Shown here: positions 8,507-19,060 of the stretch, piece by piece
Numbering within the stretch: position 1 is the first letter of the stretch
How the letters are laid out: every line of letters starts with the position of its first letter
Assembly (NCBI RefSeq): GCF_007989825.1
Contig: NZ_BJUA01000003.1
Span: 1-64,000, forward strand
From: Cellulomonas persica
Lineage (GTDB): Bacteria > Actinomycetota > Actinomycetes > Actinomycetales > Cellulomonadaceae
DNA: 64,000 bases
Reading direction: 5' to 3'
Notes under the pieces: generated by a model
Seen by the model: only the letters and a program-made list of their open reading frames with translations
The model's database searches: none
Told to the model about the DNA's origin: nothing
Made by a program: the position numbers and the translations under genes

Positions 8507-9319
8507 GTGCTCAGCATCGCCACCGTCAACGTCAACGGGATCCGGGCGGCCTTCCGCCGCGGGATGGGGGACTGGCTCGAGAGCCGCAAGCCCGACGTCC
8601 TGCTGCTGCAGGAGGTGCGAGCGAGCGACGAGATCCTGGCCGACCACCTGCCCGCAGGCGAGTGGCACCTCGCGCACGAGGAGAGCCAGACCAAGGGGCG
8701 CTCGGGTGTGGCGATCGCGACGCGGCTGCCGATGTCCGCGATCCGCATCGGTCTCGGCACGGGCGTGCCGGGCGACTCGGGGCGCTGGGTCGAGGCTGAC
8801 CTGGAGATCGCGTCGCACGACGGCGCGCCGCCGCGCACCGTCACGGTGGTGTCCACCTACGTGCACTCCGGCACGCTCAACACGCCGTCGATGGACGAGA
8901 AGTTCGCGTTCCTCGAGGTGATGACCGCGCGGCTCGCGGAGATCTCCGCGGCGGGCGGCTACGCGGTGGTCGCGGGCGACGTGAACATCGCGCACCGCGA
9001 GCCGGACATCAAGAACTGGAAGGGCAACCTCACGAGCGCGGGCTTCCTGCCGGCCGAGCGGGCCTACCTGGACCGCTGGCTCGACGACCTCGGCTGGCGG
9101 GACCTGGGCCGTGAGCTCGGGGGCGAGGGGCCGGGACCGTTCACGTGGTGGTCGTGGCGGGGCAAGGCGTTCGACAACGACGCCGGGTGGCGCATCGACT
9201 ACCAGTTCGCCACGCCGGACCTCGCGGACGCGGCCGTGAGTGCGACGGTCGACCGTGCGGCGACGTACGACGCGCGCTTCTCCGACCACGCGCCGCTCGT
9301 CGTGGAGTACGACCTGTAG
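8507..9319 (+). CDS. xthA: Exodeoxyribonuclease III
   Basis: 270-residue apurinic endonuclease/3'-exonuclease acting in base excision repair. EEP-fold motifs are clear: TVNVNGIRAAF (Asn), LLLQEVRA (catalytic Glu), STYVHSG, VVAGDVNIAHREPDIKNWKGN (Asp-x-Asn), and the terminal WRIDYQFATPDL and FSDHAPLVVEYDL (Asp-His). The GTG at 8507 follows GAGAGG by 6 bases; the frame is open further upstream without homology. It is divergent from the M15 peptidase gene across a 225-bp region in which I see no other gene. Confidence 0.95.
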   Translation: MLSIATVNVNGIRAAFRRGMGDWLESRKPDVLLLQEVRASDEILADHLPAGEWHLAHEESQTKGRSGVAIATRLPMSAIRIGLGTGVPGDSGRWVEADLEIASHDGAPPRTVTVVSTYVHSGTLNTPSMDEKFAFLEVMTARLAEISAAGGYAVVAGDVNIAHREPDIKNWKGNLTSAGFLPAERAYLDRWLDDLGWRDLGRELGGEGPGPFTWWSWRGKAFDNDAGWRIDYQFATPDLADAAVSATVDRAATYDARFSDHAPLVVEYDL

Positions 9320-9331
9320 CCGACGCTTGAC

Positions 9332-9385
9332 CTCCCGCCATCCGTCAATGTATCAATGTATTGACTCATTGACGGATGGCGGGAG
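9332..9385. promoter_or_regulatory. Long inverted repeat before gntR operon
   Basis: Two perfect 19-bp arms, CTCCCGCCATCCGTCAATG (9332-9350) and its complement (9367-9385), flank a 16-bp AT-rich centre. TCAATG recurs at 9345 and 9353 and CATTGA at 9367. The right arm ends in GGCGGGAG, the ribosome site of gntR (start 9392). A TTGACC (9327) / TATCAA (9351) promoter with an 18-bp spacer overlaps the left arm and centre. It may be a GntR operator, a transcript hairpin hiding the ribosome site, or part of the xthA terminator. Confidence 0.7.
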
Positions 9386-9391
9386 CGTGCG

Positions 9392-9844
9392 GTGACGGAG
9401 GACGTCGGCGGGGGCGACGGGCTCGTGGTCGAGCTCGACCTCGCGTCGTCGGTCCCGCCGTTCGAGCAGATCCGCCAGCAGGTGACCGGCTACGTCGCTG
9501 CCGGGCGTCTGCGCACCGGCGCCCGCCTGCCGACCATCCGCGCGTTCGCGGCCGACCTCGGCATCGCCCCGGGGACCGTGGCGCGCGCCTACCGCGAGCT
9601 CGAGGCGGCGGGTGTGGTCGTCACGCGGCGGCGCACCGGGACCGTGGTCGCGGCCGGGGTCGAACCGGTCGACGACGCGCCCGCCCGTGCCGCGCGTGAG
9701 TTCGTCGCGGCGGCACGCCGCGGCGGTCTGTCCGACGAGGACGCGCTCGCGCTCGTGCGCGGTGCACTCCAGACGTCCCGGCCGCCCGCCGGGGCCCCTG
9801 CACGCGAGAAGGAGGCCACATGGCCGCCCCGTTCTGGATCCTGA
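9392..9844 (+). CDS. GntR-family regulator (YtrA-like)
   Basis: 150-residue short GntR regulator with no large ligand-binding domain. The DNA-binding part includes PPFEQIRQQVTGYVAAGRL and LPTIRAFAADLGIAPGTVARAYRELEAAGVV, followed by RRRTGTVV and a helical tail. YtrA-type proteins usually repress an adjacent membrane-transport operon; here a membrane protein starts 25 bases before the gntR stop. The GTG start has its GGGAG ribosome site at the edge of the 19-bp inverted repeat, so autoregulation is likely. Confidence 0.88.
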   Translation: MTEDVGGGDGLVVELDLASSVPPFEQIRQQVTGYVAAGRLRTGARLPTIRAFAADLGIAPGTVARAYRELEAAGVVVTRRRTGTVVAAGVEPVDDAPARAAREFVAAARRGGLSDEDALALVRGALQTSRPPAGAPAREKEATWPPRSGS

Positions 9845-10809
9845 TCCTGCTGGTCATGCTCCTGATGACCGTGGCGCTGGTCGTCCTCATCGTCGTCATG
9901 GCCGTGCGCGCGGGGCAGGGGGCCTCACGCACGAGCCCGTACGACGACCAGGGCGTGCCCTTCGAGTCGGTGCCGACGGCGCTCGACGCCGCACGTCGGC
10001 GCGCCGCGACGACCGCGGGGCTGGCCTGGGTCGCCGCCGGGGGCGCGGCGTTCCTCTCCCCGGTGCTCGTCGCCCTGGCGGCGCGGATCGACGAGGTCGG
10101 GGTCTGGTGCGCCGCGCTCCTCGTCGCGCTCGCGTTCCTCGCGGTGCACGCCGTGGGGGAGGGCACCTGGCCGCGCCCCTCGGGCGCCGCTCGTCGGGCG
10201 CCCCTCGTCGTGCGGTCGGTGCGCCAGGTGGCCGCGTCCTGGCCGCGGCGGATGGCGTGGGTGTGGGCGGCGTGCGTCGTGGTGGTCGCCGTGGTGTGCG
10301 CGGTGGTCGCCGACGAGACGGGGCGTGGGTTGACCGTGCAGGCCGACGAGGGCTGGGGGCGGGCCACGCCCTTCCCCGGGCTGCCGCACGGCGTGGGCGC
10401 CCTCATCACGGTGGCGCTCGTGCTGGCGGGGACCGAGGTGGTGCTGCGGCAGATCACGCAGCGCCGTGCGGTGCCGGACGTCTCGGTGGCCGACGACCTC
10501 GCGCTGCGGAAGCTGGCGGCACGCCGGGTCGCGGCCGGCAGCCAGGCGGTCGTCGCGGGTGTGCTGGTGGTGCTGCTGGCCGTGGCCGGCGCGGCGATGG
10601 AGGATGTCGGTACGCCGACGCCCGGTGCCGAGGGCGGTGACGCCGGCGTGTTGTTCGAGCGGTGGGCGGTGGCCGGGAGCGTCGTCACGGCAGCCGCGAT
10701 CGGGGTCGCGCTCGCGGCGCTCGCCGTCGCGTGGTTCGGCTCCCTGCGCTCCCGCCCCGACGCGCACGCGGTCGCTGCTGCGCACCCGAGCGGTGCCGCC
10801 GCGGTCTGA
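9820..10809 (+). CDS. Multi-pass membrane protein in gntR operon
   Basis: 329-residue protein of unknown function with about six hydrophobic segments (residues 5-30 WILILLVMLLMTVALVVLIVVM, then near 65, 95, 150, 190, 250 and 290). No transport signature is recognised. It overlaps the gntR coding end by 25 bases and is translated in a different frame, so it is translationally coupled. By analogy with YtrA operons it may belong to an envelope-stress or permease system, but no ATPase is encoded beside it. Confidence 0.78.
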   Translation: MAAPFWILILLVMLLMTVALVVLIVVMAVRAGQGASRTSPYDDQGVPFESVPTALDAARRRAATTAGLAWVAAGGAAFLSPVLVALAARIDEVGVWCAALLVALAFLAVHAVGEGTWPRPSGAARRAPLVVRSVRQVAASWPRRMAWVWAACVVVVAVVCAVVADETGRGLTVQADEGWGRATPFPGLPHGVGALITVALVLAGTEVVLRQITQRRAVPDVSVADDLALRKLAARRVAAGSQAVVAGVLVVLLAVAGAAMEDVGTPTPGAEGGDAGVLFERWAVAGSVVTAAAIGVALAALAVAWFGSLRSRPDAHAVAAAHPSGAAAV

Positions 10810-10830
10810 CGCCCAGGTGCGTCGGAGGGT

Positions 10831-12195
10831 TCAGGCCTGCGGCGCGGCGGGCTGGTCGTCGGGCTCCGGGACCGGGAGCTCGCGCATGCCGAGCAGGGGC
10901 GAGACGACCACCGGGAGCACCGACAGTGCGGTGATCGCGGCGGACACCCACAGCGTCGGCAGCACGCCCCAGGCGTGGCCCAACCAGCCCCCGACGAGGC
11001 CGCCCAGCGGCATGACGCCCCACACGATGAACCGCACGGAGGCGTTCATGCGCCCGAGCAGCGCGGGCGGGCACAGCCGCTGGCGGAAGCTGACCTGCGC
11101 GATGTTGTAGACCAGGACCGCGAAGTTGAGCACCACGCCGCCGACGATCAGCACGACCTGCGGTGAGACCGGCAGGCTCGCCGCGAGCGGGGTGAGCACG
11201 GCGGCCGGGATGAAGGCGAGCGCCGAGATCGGGATCACGCGCGCCTCGCCGACCCGGCGGCTGATCCGGTCGGCGGCGAACGCCCCGGTCAGCCCGCCGA
11301 CGGCCGCCGCGGAGACGACCGTGCCGTACGCGGCGGTGTCGAGCCCGAGCGTGCGCAGCGCGAAGATCACCATGACCGCGCCCGAGACCGCGCCGCCGAA
11401 GTTCCCGATCGACGTGGTCGCGACGATCCGCCGCAGGATCGGCTGGCGGACGACGAACGCGAGCCCTTCGGCGATCTCGCTGCGCAGCGGGCGTCGGTCG
11501 TCGGGTGAGGGCGTCGCCTCGCGGTGCGCGATCCGGCCGACGCCGAACGCGGAGAACAGGTAGGTCACCACGGTGACCGCGATGAGGGCCGGCGCGGCGA
11601 CGACGCGCAGGAGTGCGCCGCCGATCGCAGGGGCGGCGACCATCGCGACGGACTGCGTGGCCTGCAGCTTCGAGTTGCCTTCGACGATGTGGTCGAGCCC
11701 GACGAGGCCCGGGACGTAGCTCTGGTGCGACACGTCGAAGAACACGTTCGCGACCGAGACCGCCGTGGCCGCCGCGACGAGCAGCGCGACCGAGGCGTGC
11801 CCGGTCGCGGCCGTCGCGACGACGATCGCGAGCACGGCCGCGCGCACCAGGTCGGCGACGATGAGGACGCGCCGCTTGCGCATGCGGTCGACCCACGCAC
11901 CGGCCGGCAGGCCGATGACGAGGAACGCCGCCGTCTCGGCCGCGCTGAGCAGTCCCATCTGCCACTCGCTCGCGTGCAGGCGCTCGACCGCGTAGACCGG
12001 CAGGACGAGCGCGGTGAGCTGCGCGCCGAGCTGGCCGGCGGCGTCGCCCGCCCAAAGCCACCGGAAGTCGCGGTGGTGCAGGAGCGACCGTCGGTGCGCG
12101 GGGGCCTGCGCCGCGGCAGGGGTCGGGCCTGGCGCCGGGTCCGGGTGCTGGGCCGCGTCGTGCGCGGGTGCGGCGGCGGGCTGGGGTGTCGTCAC
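10831..12195 (-). CDS. MFS exporter
   Basis: 454-residue major-facilitator protein of the enterobactin-exporter/MFS_3 type. A Pro/Ala/His-rich N-terminal tail of about 45 residues precedes FRWLWAGDAAGQLGAQLTALVLP; the loop 2-3 signature is GLPAGAWVDRMRKRRVLIVADL and the loop 8-9 repeat is AADRISRRVGEARV. Twelve helices are plausible. The GTG at 12195 is chosen from frame and from the operator-like repeat just upstream. It is divergent from a winged-helix regulator, the usual layout of a repressed drug exporter. Confidence 0.88.
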   Translation of the reverse strand: MTTPQPAAAPAHDAAQHPDPAPGPTPAAAQAPAHRRSLLHHRDFRWLWAGDAAGQLGAQLTALVLPVYAVERLHASEWQMGLLSAAETAAFLVIGLPAGAWVDRMRKRRVLIVADLVRAAVLAIVVATAATGHASVALLVAAATAVSVANVFFDVSHQSYVPGLVGLDHIVEGNSKLQATQSVAMVAAPAIGGALLRVVAAPALIAVTVVTYLFSAFGVGRIAHREATPSPDDRRPLRSEIAEGLAFVVRQPILRRIVATTSIGNFGGAVSGAVMVIFALRTLGLDTAAYGTVVSAAAVGGLTGAFAADRISRRVGEARVIPISALAFIPAAVLTPLAASLPVSPQVVLIVGGVVLNFAVLVYNIAQVSFRQRLCPPALLGRMNASVRFIVWGVMPLGGLVGGWLGHAWGVLPTLWVSAAITALSVLPVVVSPLLGMRELPVPEPDDQPAAPQA

Positions 12196-12213
12196 GCCGC
12201 CAGGATCCGCGAG

Positions 12214-12233
12214 TGATTGGGAAAAGTCAATCA
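12214..12233. promoter_or_regulatory. Inverted repeat between MFS gene and regulator
   Basis: TGATTG (12214-12219) and CAATCA (12228-12233) separated by 8 bases, in the 54-bp divergent promoter region. It is unusually AT-rich compared with the surroundings and of suitable size for the neighbouring winged-helix dimer. Confidence 0.5.
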
Positions 12234-12249
12234 GTGGCAGGATGGGCCC

Positions 12250-12813
12250 ATGACCCCCGACCCGTCGCCCGCACCGGCCCGCCCGGTCGCGCCCGAGGTC
12301 AGCGACGACCCCGACGCCGACGCGCGCGCGCTCGCCTCGACGCTGCGCATCCGGATCCTGCGGCTCTGCCTCGACGAGTCGCTCACCAACCGCGAGATCG
12401 CCCAGCGCCTCGGGCGGAACCCCGCGACGGTCCTGCACCACGTGCGCACGCTCGTCGACCGCGGTTTCCTCGCCGCCGAACCCGCCCGGCGCGGTACGCG
12501 CGGCGCACGCGAGGTCCCGTACCGCGCGACCCGCAAGTCGTGGCGCTCGCCGTCGCAGCCCGGCCAGGCGCGCGTGCTCGTCGACGCGTTCCTGCAGGAG
12601 CTCGCCCTCGTCGAGAACCTGGACGACCAGCCGATGGTCCGCCTGGGGCTGCGCCTCGACGCCGAGGCGACCCGCGAGCTCCTCGGGAAGCTCGAAGCCC
12701 TCTTCCAGGAGTACGCGCAGCGCCCGTCCGACCCGGACGGGACGCCGTACTCGCTGTTCTTCTCGATGCACGAGGACGTGCAGCGACGCGACCCGGGCCC
12801 GTCGCCCACCTGA
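12250..12813 (+). CDS. Winged-helix (ArsR-like) regulator
   Basis: 187-residue regulator. The DNA-binding part is ALASTLRIRILRLCLDESLTNREIAQRLGRNPATVLHHVRTLVDRGFLAAEP, an ArsR/HTH_20 type helix-turn-helix, followed by a wing (RGTRGAREVPYRAT) and a C-terminal helical effector region of about 90 residues. It is divergent from the MFS exporter and very probably its repressor. The ATG at 12250 is the first start after the operator-like repeat. Confidence 0.87.
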   Translation: MTPDPSPAPARPVAPEVSDDPDADARALASTLRIRILRLCLDESLTNREIAQRLGRNPATVLHHVRTLVDRGFLAAEPARRGTRGAREVPYRATRKSWRSPSQPGQARVLVDAFLQELALVENLDDQPMVRLGLRLDAEATRELLGKLEALFQEYAQRPSDPDGTPYSLFFSMHEDVQRRDPGPSPT

Positions 12814-12848
12814 GCGACGGACCCGGGCAGCCCTTCACGGGTCGGCGC

Positions 12849-14758
12849 TCACGAGTCGTCACGACCCCCGGCGAGTGAGTCCGCCCGCTGCGCCCGTGCG
12901 ACGGTCGCCAGGGTGCACACGACGGGGATGGCGAGCACAGCGACGGTGAGCAGGCCGGTCGTCGTCAGGTCGATCGCCGGCAGCGCCGGCCCGAGCAGCC
13001 CGACGGTCGCGCCGATCACGGCCGGCAGCACGGCCAGCACACCGATGGTCCACGCGCTCGCGCCCGTGACGAGCGCCTCCGTGAACGTCGTGACGAGCAG
13101 CTGGCGTCGGGTGGCGCCCGTCCGGCGCAGGAGCAGCAGCTCGTCGCGGCGGCCGGAGGTAGCGAGCACCACCGCGTTCGCCGCGCCGATCCCCGCGAAG
13201 GAGAGCAGCAGCAGCACGAGCACCGACGAGAGCCGGCTGCTCGCCGCGGCCGCGTCGGCCACCGCCTGGACGTAGGCGTCGACGCCCTGCGCGACGAGAC
13301 CTGTGCCGGACAGCGCCCCGACGACCGCGCCCGGCGAGGGCGTCGTGACGAGCAGCGAGTCGGTGACGCCCTGCACGCCCGTGTCCCGCAGGGCCTCGTC
13401 GGACGCGAGGAGCGGTCCGAGCGCGAGCCCGCGCTCGTAGACCGCGACCACGCGCGAGGTGTGCACGGCGCCGGCGTGCCGCCACGTGACGGTGCCGCCC
13501 AGGCGCACACCGAGCTCGAAGCGCGCATCCGTGCTGACCGCGACCGTGCCGGGCCGGGCCAGGTCGGAAAGGGAGCCGTCGACCATGCCCGGGTCGAGCA
13601 CGTCCGGTCCGGTGGCCGCCGGCACGACGCGCATGCCGGTCGTCTCCCACGAGAGCCCCTCGCCGAACGTGTCGTCCGACTCGGTGCGGACCTCGGCGGG
13701 CACGGCGGACAGCGGCGTCACGGCGACGCCGTCGAGAGCGCCGATCGTGGCGACGTCCGCGCGCGTCAGCCCGGCGGGGCCGGTGACGACGAGGTCGGCC
13801 CCGATCGCCTCGGTGAGCTGCTGGTCCGCGGCGCGCGTCACGGCGTCGTTGACGCTCGTCTGCACGGTGCCGATCGCGAGCATGAGCGCGAGCGGGACGA
13901 CGACCGTGGTCAGGCGGCGCGAGAACCCACGGACGTTCGCGAGCGCGAGCCGGGTCGTGGCGCTCCGGCCGCCGCCGTTGCTCACCCGGGCGACGCGGTC
14001 GAACGTCCAGGCCACGAGGACCGGGCCGGCGAGCGCCGCCGCGGCGACGAGCAGGAAGGCCGACGTCGCGGCCGTCGCGGCCCCCATCGAGCCGGGGACG
14101 AACAGCGGGCTGCACGCGACGACGAGCCCGCCGAGAGCGAGCACGAGCGCGGACACGCGGCGCACCCGGCCGACCTCGCGCGACTCCACGCGGCTCCCGC
14201 CGACCGCGGCGGTGGGCGACAGGCGCAGGGACTCGCGCGCGGCGAGCCGTGCGGCCACGAGGCCCGTGGGCACGAGCAGGAGCGTCGCGCCCAGCACCGG
14301 CAGCGGTGCGAGCAGCGGGTCGACCTGCGGCACGGCGAACCCCGCGTCCTCGAGCACGGGCCGCAGGAGCCACGCGAGCGCGATCCCGAGCAGCGCACCC
14401 ACCGGCGCGGCGCCGAGCGTGAGGGACAGGACCTCGCCGTTCACGAGTCGTCGCACCTGCCGGCCGGTCGCACCGACCGCGCGCAGCAGCGCGAGCTCGC
14501 GCCGACGCTGGCGCAGGGCGAGCGTCACGGTGGCCGCCACGACGAGCACGACGAGCGAGAGCGCGGTGCCCGCGAACGACGTCGACAGCGCCACCAGCTC
14601 GGTGCCCCTCGTGTCGTCGGGGCCGGCGGACAGTCCCGCGACCAGGAGCCAGCCGGTCATCGACACCAGGGCGCCCGCGAGGAGGAGCACGAGAGCGGTG
14701 GCCATCATGCTCCCGCGGTGGGCGCGCACCCCGCGCCGGACGAGGAACCACATGCCGG

Positions 14759-14762
<4 letters not shown>
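12849..14762 (-). CDS. FtsX-like ABC transporter permease
   Basis: 637-residue membrane subunit of a MacB/LolCDE-type ABC system. It has two FtsX/MacB halves: helices near residues 18-45 and 60-85, the LRQRRRELALLRAVGATGRQVRRLV coupling segment, a central extracellular domain of about 200 residues (DQQLTEAIGADLVVTGPAG onward), then a second set of helices with SGRRDELLLLRRTGATRRQLL. The GTG start overlaps the ATPase stop by 4 bases, so the subunits are coupled. It probably exports a peptide, antibiotic or lipid under control of the two-component system just upstream. Confidence 0.9.
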
Positions 14763-15502
<740 letters not shown>

Positions 15503-15587
15503 CGTGGGCTCCTCGTCCTGCTGGATGTCGCCATCACGCTAGGAACCGGGAGCACGCCGTCACGAGCCTCCGACGACGGCACTGCGC

Positions 15588-15611
15588 GGCTTGCATCCTT
15601 CGATGCAAGCC
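15588..15611. promoter_or_regulatory. Perfect hairpin between response regulator and ABC operon
   Basis: Arms GGCTTGCATC and GATGCAAGCC around a CTTC loop, in the 163-bp gap between the response-regulator gene and the ABC ATPase start. Its position, about 85 bp upstream of the ABC start, suits a LuxR/NarL-type regulator site. As RNA it would form a tight stem with a 4-base loop and could also end the regulator transcript; there is no T run. Confidence 0.6.
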
Positions 15612-15665
15612 CAGGTGAGAGGGCCGGCGCGGCGTCCGACGAGGGGCGCGCAGGGCTGCCGGCGG

Positions 15666-16391
15666 TCAGCCGCCGAGCTCGACGATGCCGTTCTGGTACG
15701 CCCAGACGACCGCCTGCAGGCGCGAGCGCACCCCGAGCTTGGGCATCGCGCGCGCCAGGTGGGACTTCACGGTCGAGACCTCGACGACGAGCGCGCCGGC
15801 GATCTCCTCGTTCGACATCCCCTGGGCGAGCAGGAGCAGGATGTCGAGCTCGCGCGGCGTCAGCAGCTCGGTCGCGCGCGCGGCCGTCACGGGCTGCGTC
15901 CGGCGCCGCGTGACGACCTCGCGCAGCACGCGCTTGGTCAACGTGTTGGCGAGCATGCCCTGGCCGGCGGCGACCGAGCGCACCGCGTCGACGAGCACCG
16001 CGGGCTCGGCGTCCTTGAGCAGGAACCCGGACGCGCCCGCCTCGAGCGCGCCGAACAGGTACTCGTCGACGTCGAACGTCGTCAGCACGAGCACGGGGAT
16101 CGGGTCCTCGACGTCCGGCCCGCACAGCGCACGCGTCGCGGCGATGCCGTCCGTGCCGGGCATCCGGATGTCCATGCACACGACGTCGGGGCGCTGCGAC
16201 CGGGCGAGCTCGACCGCGGTCGCGCCGTCGGCGGCCTGCCCGACGACCGTGATGTCCGGCTCCGTGCCGAGCATCGTGGCCAGCCCCATGCGGACGAGCG
16301 CCTGGTCGTCGGCCACGACCACGCGGATCCCCGAGCCGTTCGTCCCGTCGGCGGGGGCGAGCACGCTGCTCGCGTCGGTCTGGTCGGTCAC
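15666..16391 (-). CDS. NarL/FixJ-family response regulator
   Basis: 241-residue response regulator. The receiver domain (residues 22-140) has acidic pocket Asp28/Asp29, phospho-acceptor Asp74 in VCMDIRMPG, the TTFD switch and LLKDAE lysine. The LuxR-type helix-turn-helix at the C-terminus is LLTPRELDILLLLAQGMSNEEIAGALVVEVSTVKSHLARAMPKLGVRSRLQ. The GTG start overlaps the histidine-kinase stop by 4 bases. It probably activates or represses the ABC exporter operon that follows. Confidence 0.93.
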   Translation of the reverse strand: MTDQTDASSVLAPADGTNGSGIRVVVADDQALVRMGLATMLGTEPDITVVGQAADGATAVELARSQRPDVVCMDIRMPGTDGIAATRALCGPDVEDPIPVLVLTTFDVDEYLFGALEAGASGFLLKDAEPAVLVDAVRSVAAGQGMLANTLTKRVLREVVTRRRTQPVTAARATELLTPRELDILLLLAQGMSNEEIAGALVVEVSTVKSHLARAMPKLGVRSRLQAVVWAYQNGIVELGG

Positions 16392-17782
16392 GGTGCGTCG
16401 CCCTCCGGGGTCGTCGGGTCGGCGGGCTGGTGGGAGGCCTCATGGGAAGCCTGGCGGGCGGCCTGGTGAGAGGGCTGAAGGGAGGCATGGTGCGCGGGCA
16501 GGTGGGCGGGCTGATCGGGCTGGTCAGGGGGTGGGACGGCGACCGGCACCGTGAGCCGGACCTCCCAGCCGCCCTCGCCCGTCGGACCGTACCGGAGGCG
16601 GGCACCGGTGACCTCGGCTCGCTCGCGCATCCCGACGAGCCCGTATCCCGGTTCGTGCGCGGGCGGCTCGTCGTCGTGCGGCGGTGCGGCGTTGCGGACC
16701 GTGACCTCGAGCCGGTCGTCGGGCCGGGCGTCCAGGTGCACCTCGCACGACGCGCCCGCAGCATGCCGGCTGGCGTTCGCGAGCGCCTCCTGCACGGTGC
16801 GGTACACGACGAGCTGCGCGAGCGGTCCGAGCGCACCCGAGCCGGCGACCTCGTCGACCGGTCCCGAACGTCGCAGCGTCACGTCGACGTCCTGGGCACG
16901 CGCGGCCGCGACGAGCTCGGAGACGCCCGCGAGCGTCTCCATCCGCACGACACCCGGCCCGTGCGCGGGCGCGTCGTCGTCGCGCAGCAGCACCACCAAG
17001 TTGCGCAGGTCGCGCAGCATCGCGGTGCTCTGCTCGCGCACCTGCGCCACCGCGGCCTTCGCGCCGGCGGGGTCGACGTCGATCTGGCGGCCGATCGCCC
17101 CGGTCATGACGGCGATGCCGGACAGGTGGTGGGCCGCGATGTCGTGCAGCTCGCGGGCCATCGCGGTGCGCTCGCGCTCGACGGCGACGCGCACGAGCGC
17201 GTCGTGCTCGCGGGCCCGGGCCGCGAGCGACTCCGCCCGAGCCGCGCGGGTCTCGCGGCGCGCCCCGACGACGGTCGCGGCGAGCACAGGCAGGCCGACG
17301 GATCCGAGCGCCTGCACCAGACCGCCGGTGACCGCGAGCGCCGCCTCGCTCCCGATGCGCAGCTCGGCCCAGGCGACACCGCAGGCCACGAGCAGCCCTG
17401 CGACCACGAGCGCGGGCACCGTGCGCGCCCGCCCGCGGTACAGCGTGACCTCGTAGGCGGCCACCAGCACGGCGAGCAGCCCGACCCCGATGCCCTCACC
17501 GAGCCCCGCGAGCGCGGGGACAGCCGCCGCGACTGCGACGAGCACACGCGCGTCGGCGTGCGGGCGGGACGCGAGCGCGACCGCCTGCAGGAGCAGGACC
17601 GCGACGGCCCACCACCACAGCGGCGCGCCGAGGGCGGGCATGCCCACCAGGCCGGTCGGGTCGGCGGCGTGCAGCAGGGCAGCCACGACGAGCAGCAGCA
17701 CGGCGAGCACCCCGCACGTCGCCGGCACGGCGAGCCGAGCGGGGCGCAGGCGCGCGCGATCGCGGTCAGTCACCCGGGTCAC
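16388..17782 (-). CDS. Sensor histidine kinase (HPK7-like)
   Basis: 464-residue kinase partner of the NarL-type regulator. Four to five N-terminal membrane helices (residues 18-170) precede the HisKA_3 dimerisation region ERERTAMARELHDIAAHHLSG with phospho-His about residue 213. The ATPase domain holds VVYRTVQEALANASRHA (N box) and GYGLVGMRERAEVTGARL (G box). The last 45 residues are an unusual His/Gln/Ala/Ser-rich tail (PAHLPAHHASLQPSHQ and a similar continuation). Membrane-embedded sensors of this kind often detect envelope-active antibiotics through a linked ABC exporter. Confidence 0.92.
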   Translation of the reverse strand: MTRVTDRDRARLRPARLAVPATCGVLAVLLLVVAALLHAADPTGLVGMPALGAPLWWWAVAVLLLQAVALASRPHADARVLVAVAAAVPALAGLGEGIGVGLLAVLVAAYEVTLYRGRARTVPALVVAGLLVACGVAWAELRIGSEAALAVTGGLVQALGSVGLPVLAATVVGARRETRAARAESLAARAREHDALVRVAVERERTAMARELHDIAAHHLSGIAVMTGAIGRQIDVDPAGAKAAVAQVREQSTAMLRDLRNLVVLLRDDDAPAHGPGVVRMETLAGVSELVAAARAQDVDVTLRRSGPVDEVAGSGALGPLAQLVVYRTVQEALANASRHAAGASCEVHLDARPDDRLEVTVRNAAPPHDDEPPAHEPGYGLVGMRERAEVTGARLRYGPTGEGGWEVRLTVPVAVPPPDQPDQPAHLPAHHASLQPSHQAARQASHEASHQPADPTTPEGDAP

Positions 17783-17831
17783 GATAGGGCCGGACGCGAG
17801 GGCGATGTCCGCGAGGTCGTCAGTGACAGGT

Positions 17832-17859
17832 CAGGTCGTCAGCGGGCTCTGACGACCTG
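17832..17859 (-). terminator. Hairpin terminator downstream of galK
   Basis: Perfect 11-bp arms CAGGTCGTCAG and CTGACGACCTG with a 6-base loop, 29 bases after the galK stop and before the histidine-kinase start at 17782. Copies of the GACGACCT core recur nearby (17870 region). It separates the gal operon from the two-component operon on the same strand. Confidence 0.7.
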
Positions 17860-17887
17860 GCGTGCATCCGACGACCTCGCGTGCGGA

Positions 17888-19056
<1,169 letters not shown>

Positions 19057-19060
<4 letters not shown>

